Of a stretch of 64,000 nt of DNA, positions 28,265-36,025 are shown in pieces. The stretch comes from JACKHO01 sp041398745. Lineage in GTDB: Bacteria; Planctomycetota; Planctomycetia; Planctomycetales; Planctomycetaceae. The position numbers and the translations under genes were made by a program. The stretch is taken from assembly GCA_041398745.1 (NCBI GenBank), contig JAWKUB010000011.1:62001-126000 (forward strand), written 5' to 3'. Numbering within the stretch: the stretch's first letter is position 1; each line of letters begins with the position of its first letter. The notes under the pieces are model-generated. The model saw only the letters and a program-made list of their open reading frames with translations, ran no database searches and was not told where the DNA came from.

Positions 28265-31146
28265 GGGTTCGTGTCGACCTGCGCAGGGAGAGTTAAGGCC
28301 CGCACTCGACCTGCCGGGTCGGCACATTCCTGAACTTCGAATCCCGCTGCGACGATGTCTTCTCGCGCAGCATTGCTTTCCAGCAGTGATTTCGAAACGA
28401 GGATTCGTGGCCTTTCACTCAACTGCATGAGTTCCTTCACTTCGTTGATATGCTCTCCAAAGTACTCTTCTTGGCCCTGCGACACCGAAATATGCACAGT
28501 TCCCTGATGAAGCGTAATTGATAGTAGGCCTGACGGCGGTAATTCGCTTTCATTGAGCAGGAATCGCACTGCTTCCAACGCGTCTGTCAGTGTAGGGAAT
28601 GCTGTCAGCACCTGATTATCGTGTTCATCGACAATTCTTCCTCCGAATGAAATGACTTCGCGGCTAAGTTGTAACATTCGGGACTTCAACATTTGCCGAC
28701 CACCGATGTCGCCATATGTGGCGAAGAGCTGACGCCAATTTTCGATTGTCAGTCCCAGCAGAGCCAAATTTGCAACTTCGGAAAGCTGATCGGCCCGCAG
28801 AATCTCTTCAGGAAAGAGTTGCTGGAACAGATCGTTCTGACTTGCGTCGACTGCCGTGATGACGTCTCTTCGTGGAACCGTGCGTTCGAGACGGACGGTT
28901 TGTGGAATGTCAAACTGGTTTGAAAGTGTCAGGACCTGACGACGCGGTCTCATGGCGGGAAGTCGTTCGACTCGGATTTCCGGCGAAAGGGAGATTGTTA
29001 CCGCCGTCGCCCCCCAGGCAGAATCGACACTAATGCGGGATGTAGACGGAAGTTGCGGGCCACGCAGAATGTAACTTCCGGGTGAAAGTGCTAAATCCAC
29101 GTCGACCAGTTCGTGTGCGTTGAGCTTGAGTTGCAAGATAACGTGCGGCGCGTGCTCCGGCCCACCCAGGCAATAAGTCTGAAGTTCTGGCGTGCGGATA
29201 CTACTGCTCGTACGAAATATCAATTCAACCTGCCGCGCGAAATCGACTTTGAACTCGGCATTGCAGGCCTCGCAGTAAGCGTGATCTTCAAGTTCACCAA
29301 TTCGATCCACCGTTGTGGCCGCTACACGACACGCAGGACAAATGATGTCCCAGTAAAGGTCAAGCATTCCTCGGACTGCTGATCGTATACAAACATCTAG
29401 AAAGACATCACGACGCAGTCCGTAACGTCGTGCCAGCTCAAAAGGTCGTATGCGTGCGATATCGGCTGCTGAACTATTGCGGATATGCCCGTCCAGCGCG
29501 TCAATTGCAGAAGCGTCCAGACCATCGGCCTTAAGTTGTTCGACTAAATGCTCGAACAGCCGATTCCTTTTGCCGGTGATCGAAGTCGTCGGGACAAATG
29601 GGTCATCGACAGGGACAGAATGCGATTCTTTTTGCAATTGCTCATCAATCCGGCGATAAACCCTGTCCAACGCCCGTGAGCCTTTGACGTTGATCTCGAT
29701 GAACGCAATGAGCTTTCCTAACCATCCATTCGGAGCAATCTTGACCGTGTGGCGAAGCAGTGTGCCTCCGCTGGGCAGTGCCTGGAGTTCCACGACATTG
29801 AGAAACCATCGGAATGGGCCTGTCCGAAACTCTCGCAACACGCCAAATCGTTGTCCTTCGATCCATTCAAAAGGGTGTTCTTGCCAGACGAGTTTGGTCC
29901 ATCCCAACCAGAACGAACCGATGTTTGTGGATTGTCCCTGCTCGTTACGTTCAATCGAGTATTCAACTGCCGGAAGGCCAATTGCATGATTGAGACGGTT
30001 GGTATTGGAAACGTACGGCCAGACCGCTTCCGGCTTCGATTTCATCTCCCAACTCCACGAAGTTTCTGCAACTGCGTCTCTGCTTTCTGGTATATGGGGG
30101 TGCGAAATACCGTCAACTTTGACGCCGTTAAGAACTCGTTCGATTTCCTGAGCAAAGTGTCCCGCGTCGGCAAAACGGTCTTGGGGGCGCTTCCGCAGTG
30201 CCCTGTTAACGAGATCGACCACCGCATTGCTCACCCCGGTATTCATTTTGCGCAAGTCGGGCGGCGGCGTCATGCAGTGAGCTGCCATCACTTGCGCCAA
30301 CTCAGAAAACTTGAACGGTGGACGCCCGGAAAGGAGCTCAAAAAGTGTTACGCCAAGCGAATAGACGTCGGTCGCGGGTGAAACGTTTCCACCTGAGTTG
30401 CACTGTTCGGGTGAGAGGTACGCGGGTGTTCCAAGTGTTGTACCAGTACGTGTCAACTGAGCTGAATCGGTCTGTTCAACGTGTCTCGCTAATCCAAAGT
30501 CTGCAAGTTTTGCAAAGGGATTGCCTCCGGATTCCAATGTCGCGAGCACAGCGAGCTGGGGATTCATGTTCGGGACATCTGGCGACTGAAGCAGAATATT
30601 CGCAGGCTTAATGTCGCGATGCACAATCCCCCTGCGATGAAGTTCCGCTACACCGAACGCGACATCTCTAATGAGAGTCAATGCCAGGGTTTCCGGAAGT
30701 ATCCGCAAATGTCCCAAAGCATCGGAGAGGGTTAGTCCATCTACAAATTCCATTGCGAGATAGTAGATGTCATCGGCAACGCCACCCTCAATGAGTTGGA
30801 CAATGTGCGGATGTGAAATCTCCGCCAAGATTCGCGATTCTTTCAGAAACCTCTGGACTGCTAACGATTGGTGTCCCAGCCGATTCGCAAGCACTTTCAG
30901 CGCGACACGTTCGTCACGAACTTCGTCGTGCGCCAGAAATACGACACCCATGCCGCCTTCGCCGATGCGCTTAATAAGCCTGTAGTGACCAATACGGCTG
31001 GGATAATCGGACTCCGCGACTTCCTCTGCGCGCGTCCGACCTTGCCAATTGGGACTGCGGTCGGAGTGAGAGAATTCGAGAGTGAAATCAATCTCATCAG
31101 CGTGGTCGTCAGGATTTATCGATTCATTCGGCATTTGACTTGTCAT
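28261..31146 (-). CDS. Ser/Thr protein kinase fused to SRPBCC, DUF5939-like and cyclase-like domains
   Basis: A 961-aa cytosolic signalling protein. Residues 55-335 form an intact Hanks-type kinase: glycine loop G-E-G-G-M-G-V-V (62-69), K84, H-R-D-I-K-P-A-N (176-183), D-F-G (216-218) and S-P-E-Q (245-248). An SRPBCC/START-like domain follows (about 360-505; W-S-W-E-M, V-W-P-Y-V). Then comes a region with two C-x-x-C pairs (603/606 and 625/628) like the DUF5939 segment of class III cyclases. Residues 788-950 look like a class III nucleotide cyclase, including H-Q-G-T-V-H-I and Y-F-G-E-H-I-N. The first metal Asp is replaced (L-L-G-L-T), so cyclase activity is doubtful. There is no transmembrane helix. 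It could sense a small molecule through the SRPBCC pocket. Confidence 0.85.
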   Translation of the reverse strand: MTSQMPNESINPDDHADEIDFTLEFSHSDRSPNWQGRTRAEEVAESDYPSRIGHYRLIKRIGEGGMGVVFLAHDEVRDERVALKVLANRLGHQSLAVQRFLKESRILAEISHPHIVQLIEGGVADDIYYLAMEFVDGLTLSDALGHLRILPETLALTLIRDVAFGVAELHRRGIVHRDIKPANILLQSPDVPNMNPQLAVLATLESGGNPFAKLADFGLARHVEQTDSAQLTRTGTTLGTPAYLSPEQCNSGGNVSPATDVYSLGVTLFELLSGRPPFKFSELAQVMAAHCMTPPPDLRKMNTGVSNAVVDLVNRALRKRPQDRFADAGHFAQEIERVLNGVKVDGISHPHIPESRDAVAETSWSWEMKSKPEAVWPYVSNTNRLNHAIGLPAVEYSIERNEQGQSTNIGSFWLGWTKLVWQEHPFEWIEGQRFGVLREFRTGPFRWFLNVVELQALPSGGTLLRHTVKIAPNGWLGKLIAFIEINVKGSRALDRVYRRIDEQLQKESHSVPVDDPFVPTTSITGKRNRLFEHLVEQLKADGLDASAIDALDGHIRNSSAADIARIRPFELARRYGLRRDVFLDVCIRSAVRGMLDLYWDIICPACRVAATTVDRIGELEDHAYCEACNAEFKVDFARQVELIFRTSSSIRTPELQTYCLGGPEHAPHVILQLKLNAHELVDVDLALSPGSYILRGPQLPSTSRISVDSAWGATAVTISLSPEIRVERLPAMRPRRQVLTLSNQFDIPQTVRLERTVPRRDVITAVDASQNDLFQQLFPEEILRADQLSEVANLALLGLTIENWRQLFATYGDIGGRQMLKSRMLQLSREVISFGGRIVDEHDNQVLTAFPTLTDALEAVRFLLNESELPPSGLLSITLHQGTVHISVSQGQEEYFGEHINEVKELMQLSERPRILVSKSLLESNAAREDIVAAGFEVQECADPAGRVRALTLPAQVDTNP

Positions 31147-31429
31147 CGTGCGTGGAGAGACGAACCTGACGCAATGTGAATGAACGATTTCCTGACATGA
31201 GATGAGTCTAGCTTTCAGTTGTGAGAAATCACAACGGCGTGTTCAGTTTCAAGGAGTTTTGCTGCTTAAGGAGACATGAATTTGGGCACATTGCACTCGC
31301 ATTCCCCACTGCTGATGGGATTGACCGAAGAACGTCGTTATGATTCGTGAGAACAGCGCCTTTCAGCACTACCTTTAACTGTGCTGTGTGGCATCATCAA
31401 ACTCTCGGTTCCAGGTGGTTGAAAGCGAA

Positions 31430-32611
31430 ATGGCGTTTCTCGCTGATCATCCACTGTTGTCTGCGGTGGCCATTGCTGCGTTCTTGGTGGCAATAATCTT
31501 CGCGCTGAATCGGCACTTTCGTCGACCAGAAAGTCCTCGTCGGCGTACTCTGCCTGCCTTGCAGACTCAGTTACATCCCGAAGCATTGGCTATTGCTCAG
31601 AGGGCGGCAAGATTCGGCATTTTGGAAATGAATCGATACTCTCAGCGCGTTCAGAGTACCGAGGAATTGAGGTACCTGTACCGTATTGAAGGAAGTCGCG
31701 GTTTGGTGTTCATTGATGACTGGTTGGATCGGGTTCATGAAACGGACCGGCAGAAGGCACTCATGGACTTAGAGCGGAGCTTTGCTGAAGGAACCCGCTA
31801 TCGCAGTGAGTTCCGCATCGTCCGAGGCGACGGGTCAGTCCGGTACATCCTGGCGCAAGGACAGGTTCAGCAGCGTGACGATCCTGATTTACCCGTACTC
31901 GTGGCAATCCACGTTGACGTCACTAGACAACGGGAACTTGAGCAGGCAATGACACAACAGCTGGAGCGTGAGCAAAATCGGATTAGTCAGGAACTCCATG
32001 ATGGCATTGGGCAGCAGCTGACGGGACTTGGACTACTCGCCCGAAGTTTGGACCAAACCCTCAGGAAGGAAGCTTCACCACATGCTCAGCTCGCACGAGA
32101 CGTCGCGGAGGCAGTACCCACCATTGTCCGCGAGTTTCGACAAATTATACGTGACCTGATGCCGGCTGAGTTGGATGCCGAGGGATTGCCCGCGGTCCTC
32201 ACGAAACTTGCCGCAGATGTCGAGAATTATTCCAAGATTGAGTGTCACGTTACGGCAAGGGGTGAATGCACCGTGCCGAACGATGAACACGCCCGACAAC
32301 TTTTTCGCATAGTGCAAGAGGCAGTGAACAATGCCGTTAAGCATTCGAATGCGCGACGACTCGACATTGTGCTTGATGTTAGAAAGAAAGAATATGAGTT
32401 GACCGTTTCTGATGATGGTGTTGGCCTCGCCCACGCCGATCCCAATGGAATGGGAATGCGAGTTTTCCGGCACCGGGTGGAGTCTTTAGGCGCACGCCTC
32501 GACATCTGGTCGGAAATCAATCAGGGTACGACCATCAAAGTGTGCTGGCATGAGAGAATTGAGGATGGCAAAACAACCTGGTCGAGAACACCGAATTCTG
32601 ATCGTCGATGA
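31430..32611 (+). CDS. NarL-type sensor histidine kinase with PAS domain
   Basis: A membrane sensor kinase, 393 aa from the ATG chosen here; a GTG at 31388 would add 14 residues ahead of the membrane helix. One transmembrane segment (L-L-S-A-V-A-I-A-A-F-L-V-A-I-I-F-A-L) is followed by a PAS-like domain with a PAC-type V-D-V-T-R-Q-R-E-L end. The HisKA_3 motif R-I-S-Q-E-L-H-D-G-I-G-Q-Q carries the phospho-acceptor His. The HATPase domain has E-A-V-N-N-A-V-K-H-S and D-D-G-V-G-L. It overlaps the response regulator gene by 47 bp, so the two are translated from one message. The stimulus is unknown; nearly all of the sensor is cytoplasmic. Confidence 0.88.
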   Translation: MAFLADHPLLSAVAIAAFLVAIIFALNRHFRRPESPRRRTLPALQTQLHPEALAIAQRAARFGILEMNRYSQRVQSTEELRYLYRIEGSRGLVFIDDWLDRVHETDRQKALMDLERSFAEGTRYRSEFRIVRGDGSVRYILAQGQVQQRDDPDLPVLVAIHVDVTRQRELEQAMTQQLEREQNRISQELHDGIGQQLTGLGLLARSLDQTLRKEASPHAQLARDVAEAVPTIVREFRQIIRDLMPAELDAEGLPAVLTKLAADVENYSKIECHVTARGECTVPNDEHARQLFRIVQEAVNNAVKHSNARRLDIVLDVRKKEYELTVSDDGVGLAHADPNGMGMRVFRHRVESLGARLDIWSEINQGTTIKVCWHERIEDGKTTWSRTPNSDRR

Positions 32612-33257
32612 CCACGCTCTTATTCGTCGCGGCCTGGCTGCACTAATCGGCCAGGAAGACGATTTATTCGTTTGTGGGGAAGCCACGGAACTTGCGCAGG
32701 CAATGAAAATTATCCGTGAACTGACTCCGGATTTGATACTGGTGGACCTGACGTTGGCTTCAGGGAATGGACTAGAGCTTGTGAAGCATGTGGCTGCGGC
32801 ACATCCGTATGTGAGAATGCTCGTCTGCACCATGCACGACGAAAAGATCTATGCCGAACGATGCCTGCGGGCTGGCGCCCACGGGTTCATCAATAAAGAA
32901 GCGGCGGGAGATGAGGTGATTACCGCTATCCGGACAATTCTGTCTGGAAAGCCTTATGTGAGTAATGAACTTTCACAGCGACTTGTCAATCGAGTAATCA
33001 ATGGACAGTCCGCAATCGAAACGTCACCGGTTCAACGTCTGACCGATCGTCAACTTGAAGTTTTTGAACTCATTGGTCAGGGGCTTTCGACACGAGAGGT
33101 GGCCGAGAAGCTTCATTTGAGTCCGAAGACGATTGAAAGCTATCGAGAAAACATCAAAGCGAAGCTCTCGCTGAAGAGTGGTCATGAGCTGACACGGCAC
33201 GCAATTCAATGGGTCATGGAACACACAAACGCGCGATTGGACGACGAGCGTCAATGA
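32565..33257 (+). CDS. NarL/FixJ-type response regulator
   Basis: The partner of the preceding kinase. The start at 32565 is preferred, with GAGG directly upstream; an in-frame ATG lies at 32550. The receiver domain has I-V-D-D-H, the phosphorylated Asp in L-I-L-V-D-L-T, and the conserved Lys in F-I-N-K-E. A LuxR-type DNA-binding domain follows (L-T-D-R-Q-L-E-V-F-E-L-I-G-Q-G, then S-T-R-E-V-A-E-K-L and S-P-K-T-I-E-S-Y-R). Targets are not evident. The position beside the kinase-cyclase fusion and the adhesin suggests surface-related regulation, which is inference only. Confidence 0.9.
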   Translation: MAKQPGREHRILIVDDHALIRRGLAALIGQEDDLFVCGEATELAQAMKIIRELTPDLILVDLTLASGNGLELVKHVAAAHPYVRMLVCTMHDEKIYAERCLRAGAHGFINKEAAGDEVITAIRTILSGKPYVSNELSQRLVNRVINGQSAIETSPVQRLTDRQLEVFELIGQGLSTREVAEKLHLSPKTIESYRENIKAKLSLKSGHELTRHAIQWVMEHTNARLDDERQ

Positions 33258-33766
33258 TCCTAAGAATTGTGGCCAAATCGTCCAACGATTTCCTACTGGC
33301 CTTTGCGTGTTCACAAAGGTGAACGCTCATCCGACCAAGATCGGTGAATTCGCCAACGCATGATCTTAGACGATTGAGGACCCACGCACGTTGCGTCTTC
33401 GACTTCCGATCCAAGAGTTGAGTGCTCAACCTCCGAATTTCGGTCGGGTGAGTATCGCAAGGTGTAGGCTACACCCGTAAGTAGGGTCTTCCAAGGTCAA
33501 TCGACGAATTCCCGCAATGGTGCCACAGCCATTTCACAAGAAAAAACACTGGTCGATCACGACTTTTTATGAAATGTCTGCCCGATTAGAAATCCCGTGC
33601 TCTATCCAACTGAGCTACAGGGGCGGGTGAGTGCATTCGTTGCGTCACCAACTCAGACGTAGAAGCGGAATGATAGATTGAGCGCTTTGCTCCCGCCAGC
33701 GAGAATGATTCGCCAATCGCAGAAGTTGAATGCTTTGCTTGTTGCGTGTCGGAGCATGTCGAGGTG
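33258..33766. other. intergenic region holding a tRNA fragment
   Basis: Apart from the tRNA-Arg 5' half at 33584-33624, nothing coding is supported in these 509 bp. Short frames on both strands lack recognisable features. It could contain the end of an integrated island. Confidence 0.5.
33584..33624 (-). pseudogene. tRNA-Arg 5'-half fragment (possible att site)
   Basis: These 41 nt are identical to nucleotides 1-41 of tRNA-Arg(TCT) (19974-20014), from the acceptor 5' strand through the D-arm and anticodon loop, on the same strand. The 3' half is absent. Six further bases (TGAGTG) upstream of the tRNA also agree after a three-base gap. It forms a direct repeat with the intact gene 13.6 kb away. 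Confidence 0.85.
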
Positions 33767-34651
33767 TCAGTAGACGGGTGCGAGGCCAAAAGACTTTCTC
33801 AAAAGTCCTGAAAGCTGCTTCGTGGCTGTGCCAACCAGCCCAGCCCCAATGCTGCGGGAGTTGCACCTCGTGGCAGGCATGATGAGAAAGGTGGATGAGG
33901 TCAGGAAGATTTCATCGGTCTCCAGGAGTTGATCGAGCGAGATGTCCCGTTCGTTCACTTCAAACCCCGCATCGCGTGCGAGTGCCATGACGGTTGACTG
34001 TGTAATTCCGTGCAGCGTTTTTTCACGTCGGGGGGTATAGAGTCGGCCAGACTCGACCACGAACAAGTTTGCGCTGCTCGTTTCTGTGACAAAGCCTGAC
34101 TCATCCACCAGCAATGCGACTCCCGAGGGATCCTGCCGACGGACATCCCGGTCAATGAGGTGCCAGTTGAGGCGGCTTCGGTGTTTGATGCGGGGATCAA
34201 TGCACTCGGGAGGAATCTGACGGGCTCCCGTGACGTACAAATGAACTCCATCACGATAGAGAGGCTGCCAGGCTTGTTGCGGAAGCGGCGCGGCATGCAC
34301 GCATACCGTTGACTCAAACGGGGGCTGCGGAGCAGGAAACATATCCGGAACGAACGGCCCGGCTGTTACAAATACGACGACCGATAAATCATCGCCCGGG
34401 CCAAGGAGTTTCATGTTGTGTGCAGCCACGTCGTCAATGGCTTGCCGAAAGACCTGCAGGGGAGGAACATCATCCCAGCCCACGAGGTCGAGTGATTGTT
34501 CGAGCCGCAACAGGTGTTCGTCAACCTGATTCGGTTTCCCATTCACGGTGCGGAGTCGTTCCGTGACCGTTGCGCCTTGAACGAGACCCCGGTCATACAC
34601 TGGAATGCGGGCCTCGCTGAACGGTATGAGTTCCCCGTTCAGAAAAGCCAT
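33767..34651 (-). CDS. PLP-dependent aminotransferase class IV (fold type IV)
   Basis: A 294-aa enzyme of the branched-chain aminotransferase / D-alanine aminotransferase / aminodeoxychorismate lyase group. It opens M-A-F-L-N-G-E-L-I-P-F and has V-Y-D-R-G-L-V-Q-G. The PLP lysine is in P-R-I-K-H-R-S-R-L-N, with V-T-E-T-S-S-A-N-L-F and E-I-F-L-T-S-S-T following. The member of the family cannot be settled; aminodeoxychorismate lyase (PabC) or a D-amino acid transaminase are both possible. A start at 34678 would add nine residues. It diverges from the amino-acid-kinase-fold gene across 69 bp. Confidence 0.8.
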   Translation of the reverse strand: MAFLNGELIPFSEARIPVYDRGLVQGATVTERLRTVNGKPNQVDEHLLRLEQSLDLVGWDDVPPLQVFRQAIDDVAAHNMKLLGPGDDLSVVVFVTAGPFVPDMFPAPQPPFESTVCVHAAPLPQQAWQPLYRDGVHLYVTGARQIPPECIDPRIKHRSRLNWHLIDRDVRRQDPSGVALLVDESGFVTETSSANLFVVESGRLYTPRREKTLHGITQSTVMALARDAGFEVNERDISLDQLLETDEIFLTSSTFLIMPATRCNSRSIGAGLVGTATKQLSGLLRKSFGLAPVY

Positions 34652-34720
34652 TGGTTCATTGGGAGAAACCTGTCCCATGTTTTGGTCACCATTGTTCTGC
34701 TGGAAGTCTTGGACAGTATC

Positions 34721-35350
34721 ATGACTGCTGAATTGAGGTCAGAGCAACCGGCGGTCGTCATAAAAGTTGGCGGAAGTCTGTTTACGCTGCCTGACTTTCC
34801 GGAAAGGTTGTCCAAATTGCTGGACGCACTGGAGCATCAACACCGACTGCTGGTGGTGGGCGGCGGTAAAGCGGCCGACGTCGTGCGGGAATGGGATGCA
34901 GTCCATCATCTGACGGAACAGGAAAGCCACATTCTGGCGGTTCGGTCAATGTCGCTCACGGCCCAGTTTGTTGCGAGGTTGTTGTCTGCTCCGGTCGTCT
35001 ATTCAATGGGAGAAGCAGTACAATCCTGGACCAGTGCAAATGGTCCAATCACACAAATTCTTGATGTCGCGTCAGATGTACTATTGCGCGACGGGCTGGA
35101 AGAACTTCCGAAATCCTGGGATGTCACGAGCGATGCCATTGCCGCATGGTTGGCGCGCTCAGCGCGCACGGCTGACCTACTGTTTGTGAAGTCGGTCGAC
35201 TGGAACTCTGGTCATGATTGGACTGCCGCCGTTGAATCTGACCACATCGACGCGCATACACCGGTGGAAATCGCAAGATTCAATGACGCGCAAAGAATTG
35301 GCTGGGCGAATTTGCGGAGCGACAATCCCCGCGTCGAGTGGCTCAGGTAG
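34721..35350 (+). CDS. amino acid kinase-fold protein (aspartate/glutamate/uridylate kinase superfamily)
   Basis: A 209-aa cytosolic kinase-like protein. From ATG 34721 it begins close to V-V-I-K-V-G-G-S-L, the superfamily phosphate-binding strand, and continues with L-L-V-V-G-G-G-K-A-A-D-V-V-R. Further on are S-D-A-I-A-A-W-L-A and L-L-F-V-K-S-V-D-W. A much longer upstream frame exists but reads antisense through the neighbouring gene. It is smaller than N-acetylglutamate or aspartate kinases and comparable to the archaeal methanofuran-pathway kinase MfnE. Since many planctomycetes carry tetrahydromethanopterin C1 genes, that role is possible but unproven. It overlaps convergent rdgB by eight bases. 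Confidence 0.65.
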   Translation: MTAELRSEQPAVVIKVGGSLFTLPDFPERLSKLLDALEHQHRLLVVGGGKAADVVREWDAVHHLTEQESHILAVRSMSLTAQFVARLLSAPVVYSMGEAVQSWTSANGPITQILDVASDVLLRDGLEELPKSWDVTSDAIAAWLARSARTADLLFVKSVDWNSGHDWTAAVESDHIDAHTPVEIARFNDAQRIGWANLRSDNPRVEWLR

Positions 35351-35972
35351 CTGCTGCTGCTGCCTGAAGGACATTAACCAGTTCGGGGATTAGCCTCCGG
35401 AACGCCCGTGCGCGGTGGCTGAGGACCTGTTTCACGAGCGGGCTCAGTTCGCCAAACGTGGCGTGGTATTCCGGGATGATGAAATAAGGATCATACCCGA
35501 ATCCGTTGCTTCCCCGCGGTTCCGTACCAATCCGACCTCGGCAAGTTGCTTCAATGCTCAACCTGATGGTGCCGCTGGGATCAGAAACGGCCACATGACA
35601 GACATACTCGGCACCGCGTTTCTCAGTGGGTACTCCCTGCAAGTCCTCGATGAGCTTGGCATTGTTGGCGTCGTCGGTGGCATTCGGACCGCTGTACCGT
35701 GCTGAATAAACACCCGGTGCCCCCTTAAGTGCATCGACTCGCAGACCGCTGTCCTCGCCAATCGCCCAACGATTCAATGTTGTTGCGGTTTCCGAGGCCT
35801 TCTTGGCTGCGTTTTCGGCGAATGTGGTCCCGTCTTCAACGACGTCACCCATTTCTTCGAATTCGGCAACGGAACGGACGACGACACCATGTGGCGCGAG
35901 CAGCGCCCGGATTTCTCCGCTCTTCTTCTTGTTGCGACTGGCAAGGACGACTTCAGGGAAACTCATCGACAC
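35343..35972 (-). CDS. rdgB: XTP/dITP diphosphatase (RdgB/HAM1)
   Basis: A 209-aa house-cleaning enzyme that hydrolyses dITP, dITP-like and XTP to monophosphates, keeping damaged purines out of DNA. Motifs are L-A-S-R-N-K-K-K (substrate lysine region) near the N-terminus, F-A-E-N-A-A-K-K-A, the metal-binding G-E-D-S-G-L-R-V-D-A-L, and G-P-N-A-T-D-D-A-N-N. The conserved S-N-G-F-G-Y-D-P and F-G-E-L-S follow, then S-H-R-A-R-A near the end. The length is normal. An in-frame ATG two codons in (35966) is an alternative start. Confidence 0.93.
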   Translation of the reverse strand: MSMSFPEVVLASRNKKKSGEIRALLAPHGVVVRSVAEFEEMGDVVEDGTTFAENAAKKASETATTLNRWAIGEDSGLRVDALKGAPGVYSARYSGPNATDDANNAKLIEDLQGVPTEKRGAEYVCHVAVSDPSGTIRLSIEATCRGRIGTEPRGSNGFGYDPYFIIPEYHATFGELSPLVKQVLSHRARAFRRLIPELVNVLQAAAAAT

Positions 35973-36025
35973 TCTTCAATTGAATGTTTCAATGCGGACG
36001 GCAGTGACGGGCAAGCGGTCGCTTA

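Noticed and set aside
33584..33624. A second tRNA-Arg gene
   Set aside because: Only the 5' 41 nt are present; there is no T-arm or acceptor 3' strand in the following sequence, so it cannot fold as a tRNA.
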